Shown here in pieces: positions 6,937 to 13,129 of a stretch of 13,129 nt of DNA. Location: assembly GCA_002383105.1 (NCBI GenBank), contig DFXC01000141.1, positions 1-13,129 of the forward strand, given 5' to 3'. Source of the stretch: Hyphomicrobiaceae bacterium UBA4118. Its GTDB lineage: Bacteria > Pseudomonadota > Alphaproteobacteria > Rhizobiales > Methyloligellaceae. Position numbers and translations under genes: made by a program. Numbering within the stretch: the stretch's first letter is position 1; every line of letters starts with the position of its first letter. The notes beneath the pieces were generated by a model. That model was not told the origin of the DNA, searched no databases, and worked only from the letters and a program-made list of their open reading frames with translations.

Positions 6937-7127
6937 GGCAACGCCGACTGCTCCCGGTCGGGACGATGGGTTTGGGGTCCCGAGGGCTGAGCGCACCGGC
7001 GCCCGCCAACCTGCTTTCCTTAGCGCAAGGCTCGCATGCGCGCACGTCATGAGTGGCGCGGCAAGCGCCCCTCCAGCAACCCCAATAGACCCAGCAACAG
7101 GCTGTCCGACCGTGCCGCCGCTTCCGC
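6937..7127 (-). promoter_or_regulatory. mtkB-ppc spacer with alternative hairpins before ppc
   Basis: This 191-nt gap stands out in an otherwise tight operon. In the transcript, UCGGGAC (6983-6977) can pair with GUCCCGA (6964-6958) around a 12-nt loop. Part of the second arm can instead pair with GGGA inside the only SD-like sequence, GGGAG (6955-6951). The two folds exclude each other, so the region could set ppc translation or hold an internal promoter. It also reads open in the ppc frame from GTG 7131, so an N-terminal extension is not excluded. Confidence 0.35.
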
Positions 7128-8036
7128 TCACGCGAAGGCCCGGCGCTCCGGGCGGGAGGCCAGCACACCTGCCACGGTCGCGCCGAACTCGCTCGGATTG
7201 GGCGCCACCGTCAGCCCGCAGGAACGCATGATCTCGGCCTTCTCGGCGGCGCTGTCGCCGGCCGCGGAGATGATGGCGCCTGCGTGACCCATGCGCCGCC
7301 CCTTGGGCGCGGTGAGCCCCGCCACGAACCCGATCACCGGCTTCGCCATGTTGTCCTTGATCCAGGCCGAGGCTTCCGCCTCTTGCGGGCCGCCGATCTC
7401 GCCGATCATCAGAACCGCTTCGGTCTCCGGGTCTTCCTCGAACAGCGCGAGGTGGTCGAGGAACGATGAGCCGTTGATTGGGTCGCCGCCGATGCCGACG
7501 CTCGTGGTGATGCCGATGCCCTTGGCCTTCAGCTGCGAGGCGGCCTCATAGCCGAGGGTTCCCGAGCGCGAGATGATGCCGACCTTGCCCTGCAGGTAGA
7601 TATGCCCCGGCATGATGCCGAGCATGGCCTTGTCCGGGCTGATGATGCCTGCGCAGTTCGGCCCCACCATCATCGGGCGCCGGTCTTTGGGATAGCGCAT
7701 CAAATAGCGCTTCACCCGCATCATGTCTTGCGCCGGGATGCCGTCGGTGATCGAGCAGATCAGCCTGATGCCGGCATCGGCCGCCTCCATGATGGCGTCG
7801 GCGCAGAAGGCCGGCGCCACGAAGGTGATGCTCGTGGTTCCGCCGGTTTGCTTGACCGCTTCCTTCATGGTGTTGAACAGCGGCAGGCCGAGATGGGTGC
7901 CGCCGCCCTTCCCCGGCGTCACGCCGCCGACCACGTTGGTGCCGTAGGCCACCATCTCCTTGGTGTGGAAGGTGCCTTTATCGCCGGTCATGCCCTGCAC
8001 GAGCACCGGCGTGGTTTCGTCGATCAGAATGCTCAT
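7128..8036 (-). CDS. mtkB: Malate-CoA ligase (malate thiokinase), alpha subunit
   Basis: A 302-residue homologue of succinyl-CoA synthetase alpha. With MtkA it uses ATP and CoA to turn malate into malyl-CoA. The N-terminal MSILIDETTPVLVQGMTGDK begins the CoA-binding Rossmann domain. GGVTPGKGG (37-45), the SITDGIPAQDMMRVKR stretch (95-110), VGPNCAGIISP (124-134), SRSGTLGYEA (157-166) and GEIGGPQEAEASAW (212-225) are family blocks. The phosphohistidine is H251 in GRRMGHAGAII. Malate use is inferred from placement between mtkA and ppc-mclA and strong likeness to serine-cycle MtkB. ATG 8036 follows GGGAG by nine bases and lies 25 nt after mtkA. The C-terminal tail (VLASRPERRAFA) is a few residues longer than I recall for Methylobacterium. 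Confidence 0.95.
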   Translation of the reverse strand: MSILIDETTPVLVQGMTGDKGTFHTKEMVAYGTNVVGGVTPGKGGGTHLGLPLFNTMKEAVKQTGGTTSITFVAPAFCADAIMEAADAGIRLICSITDGIPAQDMMRVKRYLMRYPKDRRPMMVGPNCAGIISPDKAMLGIMPGHIYLQGKVGIISRSGTLGYEAASQLKAKGIGITTSVGIGGDPINGSSFLDHLALFEEDPETEAVLMIGEIGGPQEAEASAWIKDNMAKPVIGFVAGLTAPKGRRMGHAGAIISAAGDSAAEKAEIMRSCGLTVAPNPSEFGATVAGVLASRPERRAFA

Positions 8037-8061
8037 GTCGTTTCTCTCCCGATTGCCGGCT

Positions 8062-9243
8062 TCACGCCGCGACGCGCGGCGACCCTTGGCACGCCGCCAC
8101 GGCTTTATTCGCCGCTTCGGCCAAGGTATCGGCGGTGATGAGCTTGAGCCCGCTCTCTGCCAGGATCCTCTGCCCTTCTTCCACGTTGGTGCCGGCGAGC
8201 CTGACGACCAGCGGCACCTTCACATCCACCGTCTCGCACGCCTGCACCACGCCCTTCGCCACCCAGTCGCAGCGATTGATGCCGGCGAAGATGTTGACGA
8301 GCACGGCCCTGACCTTGGCGTCTGACAGCACGAGCTTGAGCGCGGTCGCGATGCGCTCTGGCGAGGCGCCACCGCCCACGTCGAGGAAGTTGGCCGGCGT
8401 GCCGCCGGCATGCTTGATCATGTCCATGGTGGCCATGGCGAGGCCTGCGCCGTTGACGATGCAGCCGATCTCGCCGTCGAGCCCGATATAGTTGAGATTG
8501 TGCTCGGCGGCCTGCGCCTCGCGCGGGTCCTGCTGCGAGGGATCGTGCATGTCGGCCACGTTGTGGCGGCGGAACAGGGCGTTGTCGTCGAACGACATCT
8601 TGGCGTCGAGCGCGAGCACCCGGTCGTCCTTGGCGACCACCAGCGGATTGATCTCGAGCATGGTGGCATCGCAATCGCGGAAGGCGCGATAGGCATTCAT
8701 GATGGTCGAGACCGCGCTTTGCGCCTGCTTGATGCTAAGCCCGAGCTGGAAGGCCAGCTCGCGCGCCTGAAAGGCTTGCAAGCCCACGGCCGGCTCGACC
8801 ACCACCTGGAGGATGGCTTCGGGCTCGGTCCTGGCGATCTCCTCGATCTCCATGCCGCCACGCTGCGAGGCGATCACGCGGATGCGCTCAGCTTTGCGGT
8901 CGAGCACGTAGCCGAGATAGAGCTCGCGGTCGAACGGCTCGGCCACCTCGATATAGACCCGCTGCACGGGCTTGCCTTCGGGCCCGGTCTGGATGGTGAC
9001 GAGGCGCTTGCCGAGCAGGGCCTGCGCCGCGTCGCGGACCTCATGATAGGTCTTGCAGATCTTGATGCCCCCGGCCTTGCCGCGCGCGCCGGCGTGGATC
9101 TGGGCCTTCACCGCCCAGTTCCAGCCGCCAAGCTCGGTCGCGGCGTAAACCGCCTGATCGGGGCTGAAGGCGACGGCGCCCTTGGGCACCGGCACGCCAA
9201 AGGTCGCCAATAATTCCTTGGCTTGATACTCGTGGACGTCCAC
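8062..9243 (-). CDS. mtkA: Malate-CoA ligase (malate thiokinase), beta subunit
   Basis: A 393-residue ATP-grasp protein homologous to succinyl-CoA synthetase beta. It binds nucleotide and supplies half of the malyl-CoA-forming site. [20 protein letters not shown] opens the ATP-grasp domain. The nucleotide region includes [17 protein letters not shown] (45-61). Metal-site residues lie in MLEINPLVV (195-203) and [11 protein letters not shown] (210-220). The C-terminal CoA-ligase domain has [15 protein letters not shown] (260-274), [10 protein letters not shown] (285-294) and [13 protein letters not shown] (317-329). The start is GTG 9243, five bases after GGAGG, and gives the family N-terminus. 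A perfect 14-bp palindrome (9231-9244) covers the start codon. It follows fchA by 47 nt, so the C1-transfer and C4-splitting halves of the cycle probably share a transcript. Confidence 0.96.
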   Translation of the reverse strand: MDVHEYQAKELLATFGVPVPKGAVAFSPDQAVYAATELGGWNWAVKAQIHAGARGKAGGIKICKTYHEVRDAAQALLGKRLVTIQTGPEGKPVQRVYIEVAEPFDRELYLGYVLDRKAERIRVIASQRGGMEIEEIARTEPEAILQVVVEPAVGLQAFQARELAFQLGLSIKQAQSAVSTIMNAYRAFRDCDATMLEINPLVVAKDDRVLALDAKMSFDDNALFRRHNVADMHDPSQQDPREAQAAEHNLNYIGLDGEIGCIVNGAGLAMATMDMIKHAGGTPANFLDVGGGASPERIATALKLVLSDAKVRAVLVNIFAGINRCDWVAKGVVQACETVDVKVPLVVRLAGTNVEEGQRILAESGLKLITADTLAEAANKAVAACQGSPRVAA

Positions 9244-9244
9244 G
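9231..9244. repeat. 14-bp perfect palindrome over the mtkA start codon
   Basis: CGTGGACGTCCACG reads the same on both strands and includes the GTG start. Part is forced by the conserved MDVH codons, so it may be chance; it could also fold over the start or bind a dimeric protein. Confidence 0.3.
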
Positions 9245-9290
9245 TCTTCCTCCCTTTGTATGTGTGGCCCGGGGCCTTCGCCGGAAGCTG

Positions 9291-9923
9291 TTAGCTCAGC
9301 TTGCCCTTGACGACTCCATAGGCCTTTTCGGTCGCTCCTTCGGCCCCGGCCAGGAGCCCATTCAATTCCTTTAACTTAGCCTCGGCAAAAGTCTTATCCG
9401 TAATCATTTTTGCATTGGTGAAAACATTCAAGGCGGCGCTTCGCAGTGCAGCATAAGCGGCGAGCACGGCGACGCCGGCATCCGAAATCACGTTGAGATT
9501 GCCCTTCTCCGACGCGACCGCGGCAAGGTCGATCAGCTCGCGTGCGGCGTGGCAGCAGCGCATGGGAACCTCGGTGGCCTGCTTGAGCGCGGCCTGGATC
9601 GCCTTATCGCGTGCCGCCTTGTCGGTGTCGGTCTCCTTGGGCAGCCCATAGGCGCCCATCACCGCGTCGAAGGCCTTGACGTCGTCCTCGATCATGCCGG
9701 TCAGCTTGTGGCGAAGCGCCTCGGCCTTGCCGAGCACCGTCTTCATCTCGGCTTCGACATCGGCATACTTCTTCTTGCCGATGGTGAGGTTGCACACCAT
9801 GCTGACGAGGGCCGCGCCCATGGCGCCGATGATTGCCGCGGCGCTGCCGCCTCCCGGCGTCGCGCCACTGCTCGCCAGCGCATCGAGAAACGGCTCGACG
9901 GCGGTGTCCTTGAACTGCACCAT
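9291..9923 (-). CDS. fchA: Methenyltetrahydrofolate cyclohydrolase, FchA type
   Basis: A 210-residue protein of the formiminotransferase-cyclodeaminase-like family, distinct from FolD. It interconverts 5,10-methenyl-THF and 10-formyl-THF in the cytoplasm. [20 protein letters not shown] (10-29) is the hallmark N-terminal block. It is followed by [20 protein letters not shown] (33-52), [17 protein letters not shown] and [19 protein letters not shown], all as I recall for Methylobacterium FchA. Its ATG overlaps the mtdA stop as TGATG, so it is probably translated by coupling; the two enzymes act in sequence. Codons for the C-terminal part, about 9361-9430, are strikingly AT-rich (24 G+C of 70) and include a TTA leucine codon, unlike the rest of the operon, yet the protein sequence stays normal. 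Confidence 0.95.
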   Translation of the reverse strand: MVQFKDTAVEPFLDALASSGATPGGGSAAAIIGAMGAALVSMVCNLTIGKKKYADVEAEMKTVLGKAEALRHKLTGMIEDDVKAFDAVMGAYGLPKETDTDKAARDKAIQAALKQATEVPMRCCHAARELIDLAAVASEKGNLNVISDAGVAVLAAYAALRSAALNVFTNAKMITDKTFAEAKLKELNGLLAGAEGATEKAYGVVKGKLS

Positions 9924-10780
9924 CAGGCCATCTCTTTTGCCAAGGCGTAGATCTCTTCGGCGTCCAACACCCGTTCGGAGCTGTCGAACAGCTTGCCGAT
10001 GCAGGCGCGATGCAATTTCAGCTTAAGTCCGCCGATGCCGAGCGCGCCGAAGCAAAGTTTGCCGTGCCGCTCCTTGCCCTTGTCGGTCGCTTCGATGCCT
10101 TCGATGCCGAGCGGCGGCTGGGCGTTCGCGTCGGCGAGCAGCTCGATGTTGGGATTGTTCTGCCAAGCGGACTCCGGCAAGAGGTGCACGCCGATGGCGC
10201 CGGCAGCGAACACGATGTTGGCGTCCTTGACGTCCGACGCCCGGGAGGCGTCGTCGGCTCCCACGATTCCCTTCACCTTCACCCCGAAACGCGACTCGAT
10301 GGCGCGGGCGGCGTTTTCTGCCCGTAGCTGCGAGCGCGAGGTGAGGGTCACATCGGCACCCTCCTCGGCAAGAAACGTCGCCGCCCGCATGCCGACCGGC
10401 CCCGTGCCCGCCAGCACGACCGCCTTTTTGCCCTTGAGCTTCCTTCCCTTGGTGAGCAACGCCACGCCGGCCGCCGCCGTAGTGTTGGAGCCATTGGGAT
10501 CGAGCATGATGGAGACGCGGAACGGGCCGAAGAAGCGCTTCTTCACCGCTTCAAACAGCGCCTCGCCCTTCGGTATGTCGCTGCCGCCGACGAAGATCGC
10601 GGTCGACTGCTTGTCCTTGCCGCCGCGGGTGAAGATGGTGCCGTCGACCAGCGCGCCGACATTGTCCGGCGTGACACTGGCATAGCCGGCGACCCGGTCG
10701 GCGCCGCCGTCATAGGCGACGACAGTATCGAACACGCTCGCATAGGGATCAGTGTCGAACAGGAACAGCAGTTTCTTCAT
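9923..10780 (-). CDS. mtdA: Methylene-tetrahydromethanopterin/methylene-THF dehydrogenase (NADP)
   Basis: A 285-residue NADP-dependent dehydrogenase that interconverts methylene- and methenyl-tetrahydrofolate and, in the studied enzyme, also the methanopterin forms. It links formaldehyde oxidation to the serine cycle. MKKLLFLFDTDPYASVFDTV and AYDGGADRV (22-30) match MtdA-type N-termini. VTPDNVGALVDGTIFTRGG (36-54) and NGSNTTAAAGVAL (96-108) are conserved. The Rossmann GTGPVG is at 125-130, with R149 placed to contact the NADP phosphate. NAQPPLGIEGI (219-229) and FGALGIGGLKLKLHRACI (244-261) close the C-terminal half. The start is ATG 10780, preceded by AGAGG nine bases away and 20 nt after hprA. 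The length fits the 288-residue Methylobacterium enzyme rather than MtdB or FolD. Confidence 0.96.
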   Translation of the reverse strand: MKKLLFLFDTDPYASVFDTVVAYDGGADRVAGYASVTPDNVGALVDGTIFTRGGKDKQSTAIFVGGSDIPKGEALFEAVKKRFFGPFRVSIMLDPNGSNTTAAAGVALLTKGRKLKGKKAVVLAGTGPVGMRAATFLAEEGADVTLTSRSQLRAENAARAIESRFGVKVKGIVGADDASRASDVKDANIVFAAGAIGVHLLPESAWQNNPNIELLADANAQPPLGIEGIEATDKGKERHGKLCFGALGIGGLKLKLHRACIGKLFDSSERVLDAEEIYALAKEMA

Positions 10781-10800
10781 GAAGGTTTGCCTCTTAGGAC

Positions 10801-11742
10801 TTATTCGACGACGTTTTGCGGCTTCCCGGCCACAAACGCCTCGACGTTATCGATGAGTTGATCGGCCAGGATCTGCATCGCCTCTTGGCTCGCCCAAGCC
10901 ACATGGGGCGTGAGGATGAAGTTCGGCAGCCTGAGATCGAGGAGAATATTGCCTTCCTTGGGCGGCTCCTTGGTCAGCACGTCGAAGCCGGCGCCGGCGA
11001 TGGTGCCGTCCTGGAGCGCCGCGGCCAGCGCCGCCTCGTCGACCAGCCCGCCACGCGCGGTGTTGATGAGGATGGCGGTCGGCTTCATCATCTTGAGCTC
11101 CTTCGCCCCGATCATGTTCTTGGTCTCGGGCGTCAGCGGCACATGCAACGTGACGATGTCGCTCTCTTTGAGGATGGTTTCGAAATCGACCAAGCCCGGT
11201 TGCGGGAAGATGTCGAACGGAAGGACGCGCATGCCGAGCGCCTCGGCCCGCTTGGCGATGGACTTGCCGAGCGCGCCGTAGCCGACGATGCCGAGCGTGG
11301 AGCCCGCGATATCGCGGATGGGATGGGTCAGGAAGCAGAACTGGCTTGACTTGTTCCACACCCCCTTCTGCACGTCCTCGACATAGGCGAACAGGTTCCG
11401 CCTGAGCGCGAAGATCAGCGCCAGCACATGCTCGGGCACCGTATTGAAGGCGTAGTTGCGGATGTTGACGACGGTGATGCCGTTCGCCTTGCAATAGGCC
11501 TTGTCGACGATATCGGTGCCGGTCGCGGCCACGGCGATCAGCTTCAGCTTCGGCAGTTGCTTCAGCGTGTCGGCCCGCATCGGCACCTTGTTGATGATGG
11601 CGATGGTCGCGTCCTTGAGGCGATCGATGATCTCCTCATGAGTCCAGGTCGACTGATATTCCTGATAGGTGTGCGGGAAATTCGGTCTGCGGACCTTGGC
11701 GTCGACCGACTCTCGATCGAGAAACACGATCGCGTGCTGCAC
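10801..11742 (-). CDS. hprA: Hydroxypyruvate reductase (NADH-dependent glycerate dehydrogenase)
   Basis: A 313-residue D-2-hydroxyacid dehydrogenase that reduces hydroxypyruvate to D-glycerate in the serine cycle. The nucleotide-binding GYGALG lies at 154-159 in GSTLGIVGYGALGKSIAKRA. Catalytic residues fit the family: R230 in INTARGGLVDE, E259 in LTKEPP and H280 in TPHVAWAS. An acidic residue (D177 in PFDIFP) follows the second strand, as expected for NAD(H) over NADP(H). The start is GTG 11742, four bases after GAGG; no other plausible start lies nearby, and the length agrees with the 314-residue Methylobacterium HprA. Its substrate is the product of Sga upstream. The 161-nt gap from sga contains a large hairpin, so expression of hprA and later genes may differ from sga. 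Confidence 0.96.
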   Translation of the reverse strand: MQHAIVFLDRESVDAKVRRPNFPHTYQEYQSTWTHEEIIDRLKDATIAIINKVPMRADTLKQLPKLKLIAVAATGTDIVDKAYCKANGITVVNIRNYAFNTVPEHVLALIFALRRNLFAYVEDVQKGVWNKSSQFCFLTHPIRDIAGSTLGIVGYGALGKSIAKRAEALGMRVLPFDIFPQPGLVDFETILKESDIVTLHVPLTPETKNMIGAKELKMMKPTAILINTARGGLVDEAALAAALQDGTIAGAGFDVLTKEPPKEGNILLDLRLPNFILTPHVAWASQEAMQILADQLIDNVEAFVAGKPQNVVE

Positions 11743-11851
11743 GGAACCTCAACCCCTACTCAGCTCGCGCGAGTGACCCCCGCGCGACGCGCCTCACCTC
11801 TCCCGGCTCGACAGACAAGCGCCGGGCGCCCTGGTCGTTGAAATTCAGCAT

Positions 11852-11892
11852 GCGAGGCTGGCTGGCCGGCCGAGACCGGCCTTTCGCCTCGC
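11852..11892 (-). terminator. Long interrupted hairpin between sga and hprA
   Basis: GCGAGGC (11852-11858) pairs with GCCTCGC (11886-11892), and inside it GGCCGG (11864-11869) pairs with CCGGCC (11876-11881), separated by a small internal loop. It begins about 11 bases after the sga stop on the minus strand. No U-tract follows, so it is more likely a partial terminator, processing site or mRNA-stabilising stem than a full intrinsic terminator. Confidence 0.4.
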
Positions 11893-11903
11893 GCCGACCC
11901 GCC

Positions 11904-13115
11904 TTACTCGGCGGCGACCTTCATTTCCTTGGCCTCGGCAGCCCCGCGAAACTGCGCCTGGGCAGCACCCACGCCCGAGCCGAGCGCGACTTCGATGCCG
12001 ACATCACGCATGGCCATCTCCGTGCCCGAGATGGCGCCGAGCAGCATCAGCTCGTTAAGGTCGCCCGAATGACCGATGCGGAACAGCTTGCCCGCCACCT
12101 GCGACAGGCCGGCGCCGAGCGCAAGATTGTAGCGGCGATAGGCCCGGTCGATGACATCGGCGCCGTTGAACCCTTGCGGCACCATGATCGCGGTCACGGT
12201 GTCGGAATGCCATTTCGGTTCCTTGGCGCAGATCTTGAGGCCCCAGGCCTTGACCGCGGCGCGCGCGCCTGCGGCGAGGTGGTGATGCCGGGCGAACACA
12301 TTATCCAGCCCCTCCTCCTGGAGGATGGCGATCGACTCGCGCAAACCGTAAAGCAGAGGCACCGCCGGCGTGTAGGGGAAGTAGCCGTTCGGATTCGCCT
12401 TCATATGGTCGGTGAAGTCGAAATAGCAGCGGCGGCACTTGGCGTCCTTCATCGCCGCGAGCGCCTTCGGGCTCACGCACACGATGCCGAGGCCGGCCGG
12501 CAGCATGAGGCCCTTCTGCGAGCCGGTGATGGCGAGATCGACGCCCCACTCGTCGAAGCGGAAATCGAGGCTGGCGATCGAGCTCACGCCGTCGACATAG
12601 AGCAGCGCCGGATGCTTGGCGGCATCCATGGCGCGGCGCACGGCAGCCACGTCGCTGGTGACGCCGGTGGCGGTCTCGTTATGGACCACCATGACGCCCT
12701 TGATCTCGTGGTTCTTGTCGGCGCGGAGCGCCTCCTCGATACGCTCGGGCGAGGCGCCGGTGCCCCACTCCTCCTCCTGGACGATGACCTCGAGCCCGTG
12801 GCGTCTGGCGAGATCGATCCACAGATGGCTGAACTGGCCGAACCGCGCCGCCAGCATCTTGTCGCCGGGCGACCGCGTATTGGTCAGCGCGGCCTCCCAG
12901 GCGCCGGTGCCGCTCGAAGGATAGATGAAGACCTGACCGTCCTTGGTCTTGAAGATCTTCTTTATGTCCTCGAAGAGGGGCAGCGTAAGCTTGGGGAAGT
13001 CGGAGGACCGGTGGTCCTCCATGGCGACGTGCATGGCGCGCAGAATGCGATCAGGTATATTCGTCGGTCCCGGCACAAACAGAAAATTACGCCCCGGCTT
13101 TCTTGCTCCAGCCAT
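11904..13115 (-). CDS. sga: Serine-glyoxylate aminotransferase
   Basis: A 403-residue PLP enzyme of the class V aminotransferase fold. It transfers the amino group of L-serine to glyoxylate, making hydroxypyruvate for HprA and glycine for re-entry into the cycle. GRNFLFVPGPTNIPDRILRA and MEDHRSSDFPKL are typical of the SGAT/AGAT group. YPSSGTGAWEAAL (65-77) forms the PLP phosphate cup, YVDGVSS (173-179) holds the Asp that contacts the pyridine nitrogen, and K201 in TGSQKGLMLPAGLG is the Schiff-base lysine. Two ATGs stand in tandem (13118 and 13115). GGAG ends two bases before the first and five before the second, so I use the second; it also gives the MAGARKPGRN start closest to the family. 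It is the first gene of the block visible here; its promoter lies beyond the right edge. Confidence 0.95.
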   Translation of the reverse strand: MAGARKPGRNFLFVPGPTNIPDRILRAMHVAMEDHRSSDFPKLTLPLFEDIKKIFKTKDGQVFIYPSSGTGAWEAALTNTRSPGDKMLAARFGQFSHLWIDLARRHGLEVIVQEEEWGTGASPERIEEALRADKNHEIKGVMVVHNETATGVTSDVAAVRRAMDAAKHPALLYVDGVSSIASLDFRFDEWGVDLAITGSQKGLMLPAGLGIVCVSPKALAAMKDAKCRRCYFDFTDHMKANPNGYFPYTPAVPLLYGLRESIAILQEEGLDNVFARHHHLAAGARAAVKAWGLKICAKEPKWHSDTVTAIMVPQGFNGADVIDRAYRRYNLALGAGLSQVAGKLFRIGHSGDLNELMLLGAISGTEMAMRDVGIEVALGSGVGAAQAQFRGAAEAKEMKVAAE

Positions 13116-13129
13116 CATCTCTCCCCTTG

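Noticed and set aside
11756..11851. 31-codon minus-strand ORF between sga and hprA as a gene
   Set aside because: No Shine-Dalgarno, no recognisable sequence and a length expected by chance; kept only as part of the spacer observation.

Overview
The window is high-GC (roughly two-thirds G+C by eye) and looks like a methylotrophic alphaproteobacterium, probably of the order Hyphomicrobiales (Rhizobiales). The basis is an eight-gene serine-cycle block whose proteins resemble those of Methylobacterium extorquens from memory, a Phasin_2-type phasin, and a pair of palindromes of the kind scattered through rhizobial-type genomes. The genus cannot be fixed from this sequence.

Layout. Bases 1-131 are the upstream region of a plus-strand gene and contain a near-perfect 21-bp dyad (8-28) that looks like an operator. 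Bases 132-1712 (+) encode a 14-TM DHA2/EmrB-type MFS exporter. Everything after that is on the minus strand. It includes a phasin (1848-2354) preceded by a possible 49-codon ORF whose stop overlaps the phasin start (2351-2500), then a 123-bp spacer with two inverted repeats. Next comes a GFA-family zinc protein broken by a one-base frameshift (2624-3047), followed by a spacer with two related palindromes in opposite orientation (3080-3124 and 3134-3174).

From 3189 to the right edge lies the serine-cycle block, transcribed right to left: sga, hprA, mtdA, fchA, mtkA, mtkB, ppc, mclA. Most junctions are tight: mtdA and fchA overlap in TGATG, mtkA-mtkB are 25 nt apart, ppc-mclA 16 nt, and hprA-mtdA 20 nt. 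The two loose junctions are sga-hprA (161 nt, with a long hairpin) and mtkB-ppc (191 nt, with overlapping alternative hairpins just before the ppc start).

How the genes work together. FchA and MtdA interconvert formyl-, methenyl- and methylene-tetrahydrofolate, bringing C1 units to the level used by serine hydroxymethyltransferase. Sga moves the amino group of serine to glyoxylate, giving hydroxypyruvate and glycine, and HprA reduces hydroxypyruvate to glycerate. After glycerate becomes PEP, Ppc adds bicarbonate to make oxaloacetate. MtkAB activates malate to malyl-CoA, and MclA cleaves it to acetyl-CoA and glyoxylate, closing the cycle. Serine hydroxymethyltransferase, glycerate kinase, enolase, malate dehydrogenase and formate-THF ligase are not in the window. 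Acetyl-CoA is the precursor of polyhydroxybutyrate, so the nearby phasin is metabolically plausible company, though its link is only positional.

No tRNA, rRNA, CRISPR array, transposase or phage gene was seen. The main pathway is well known. The less ordinary points are the operator-like dyad, the broken GFA gene, the paired palindromes, the ppc leader structure, the altered PEPC C-terminus, an AT-rich patch inside fchA, and the small coupled ORF.
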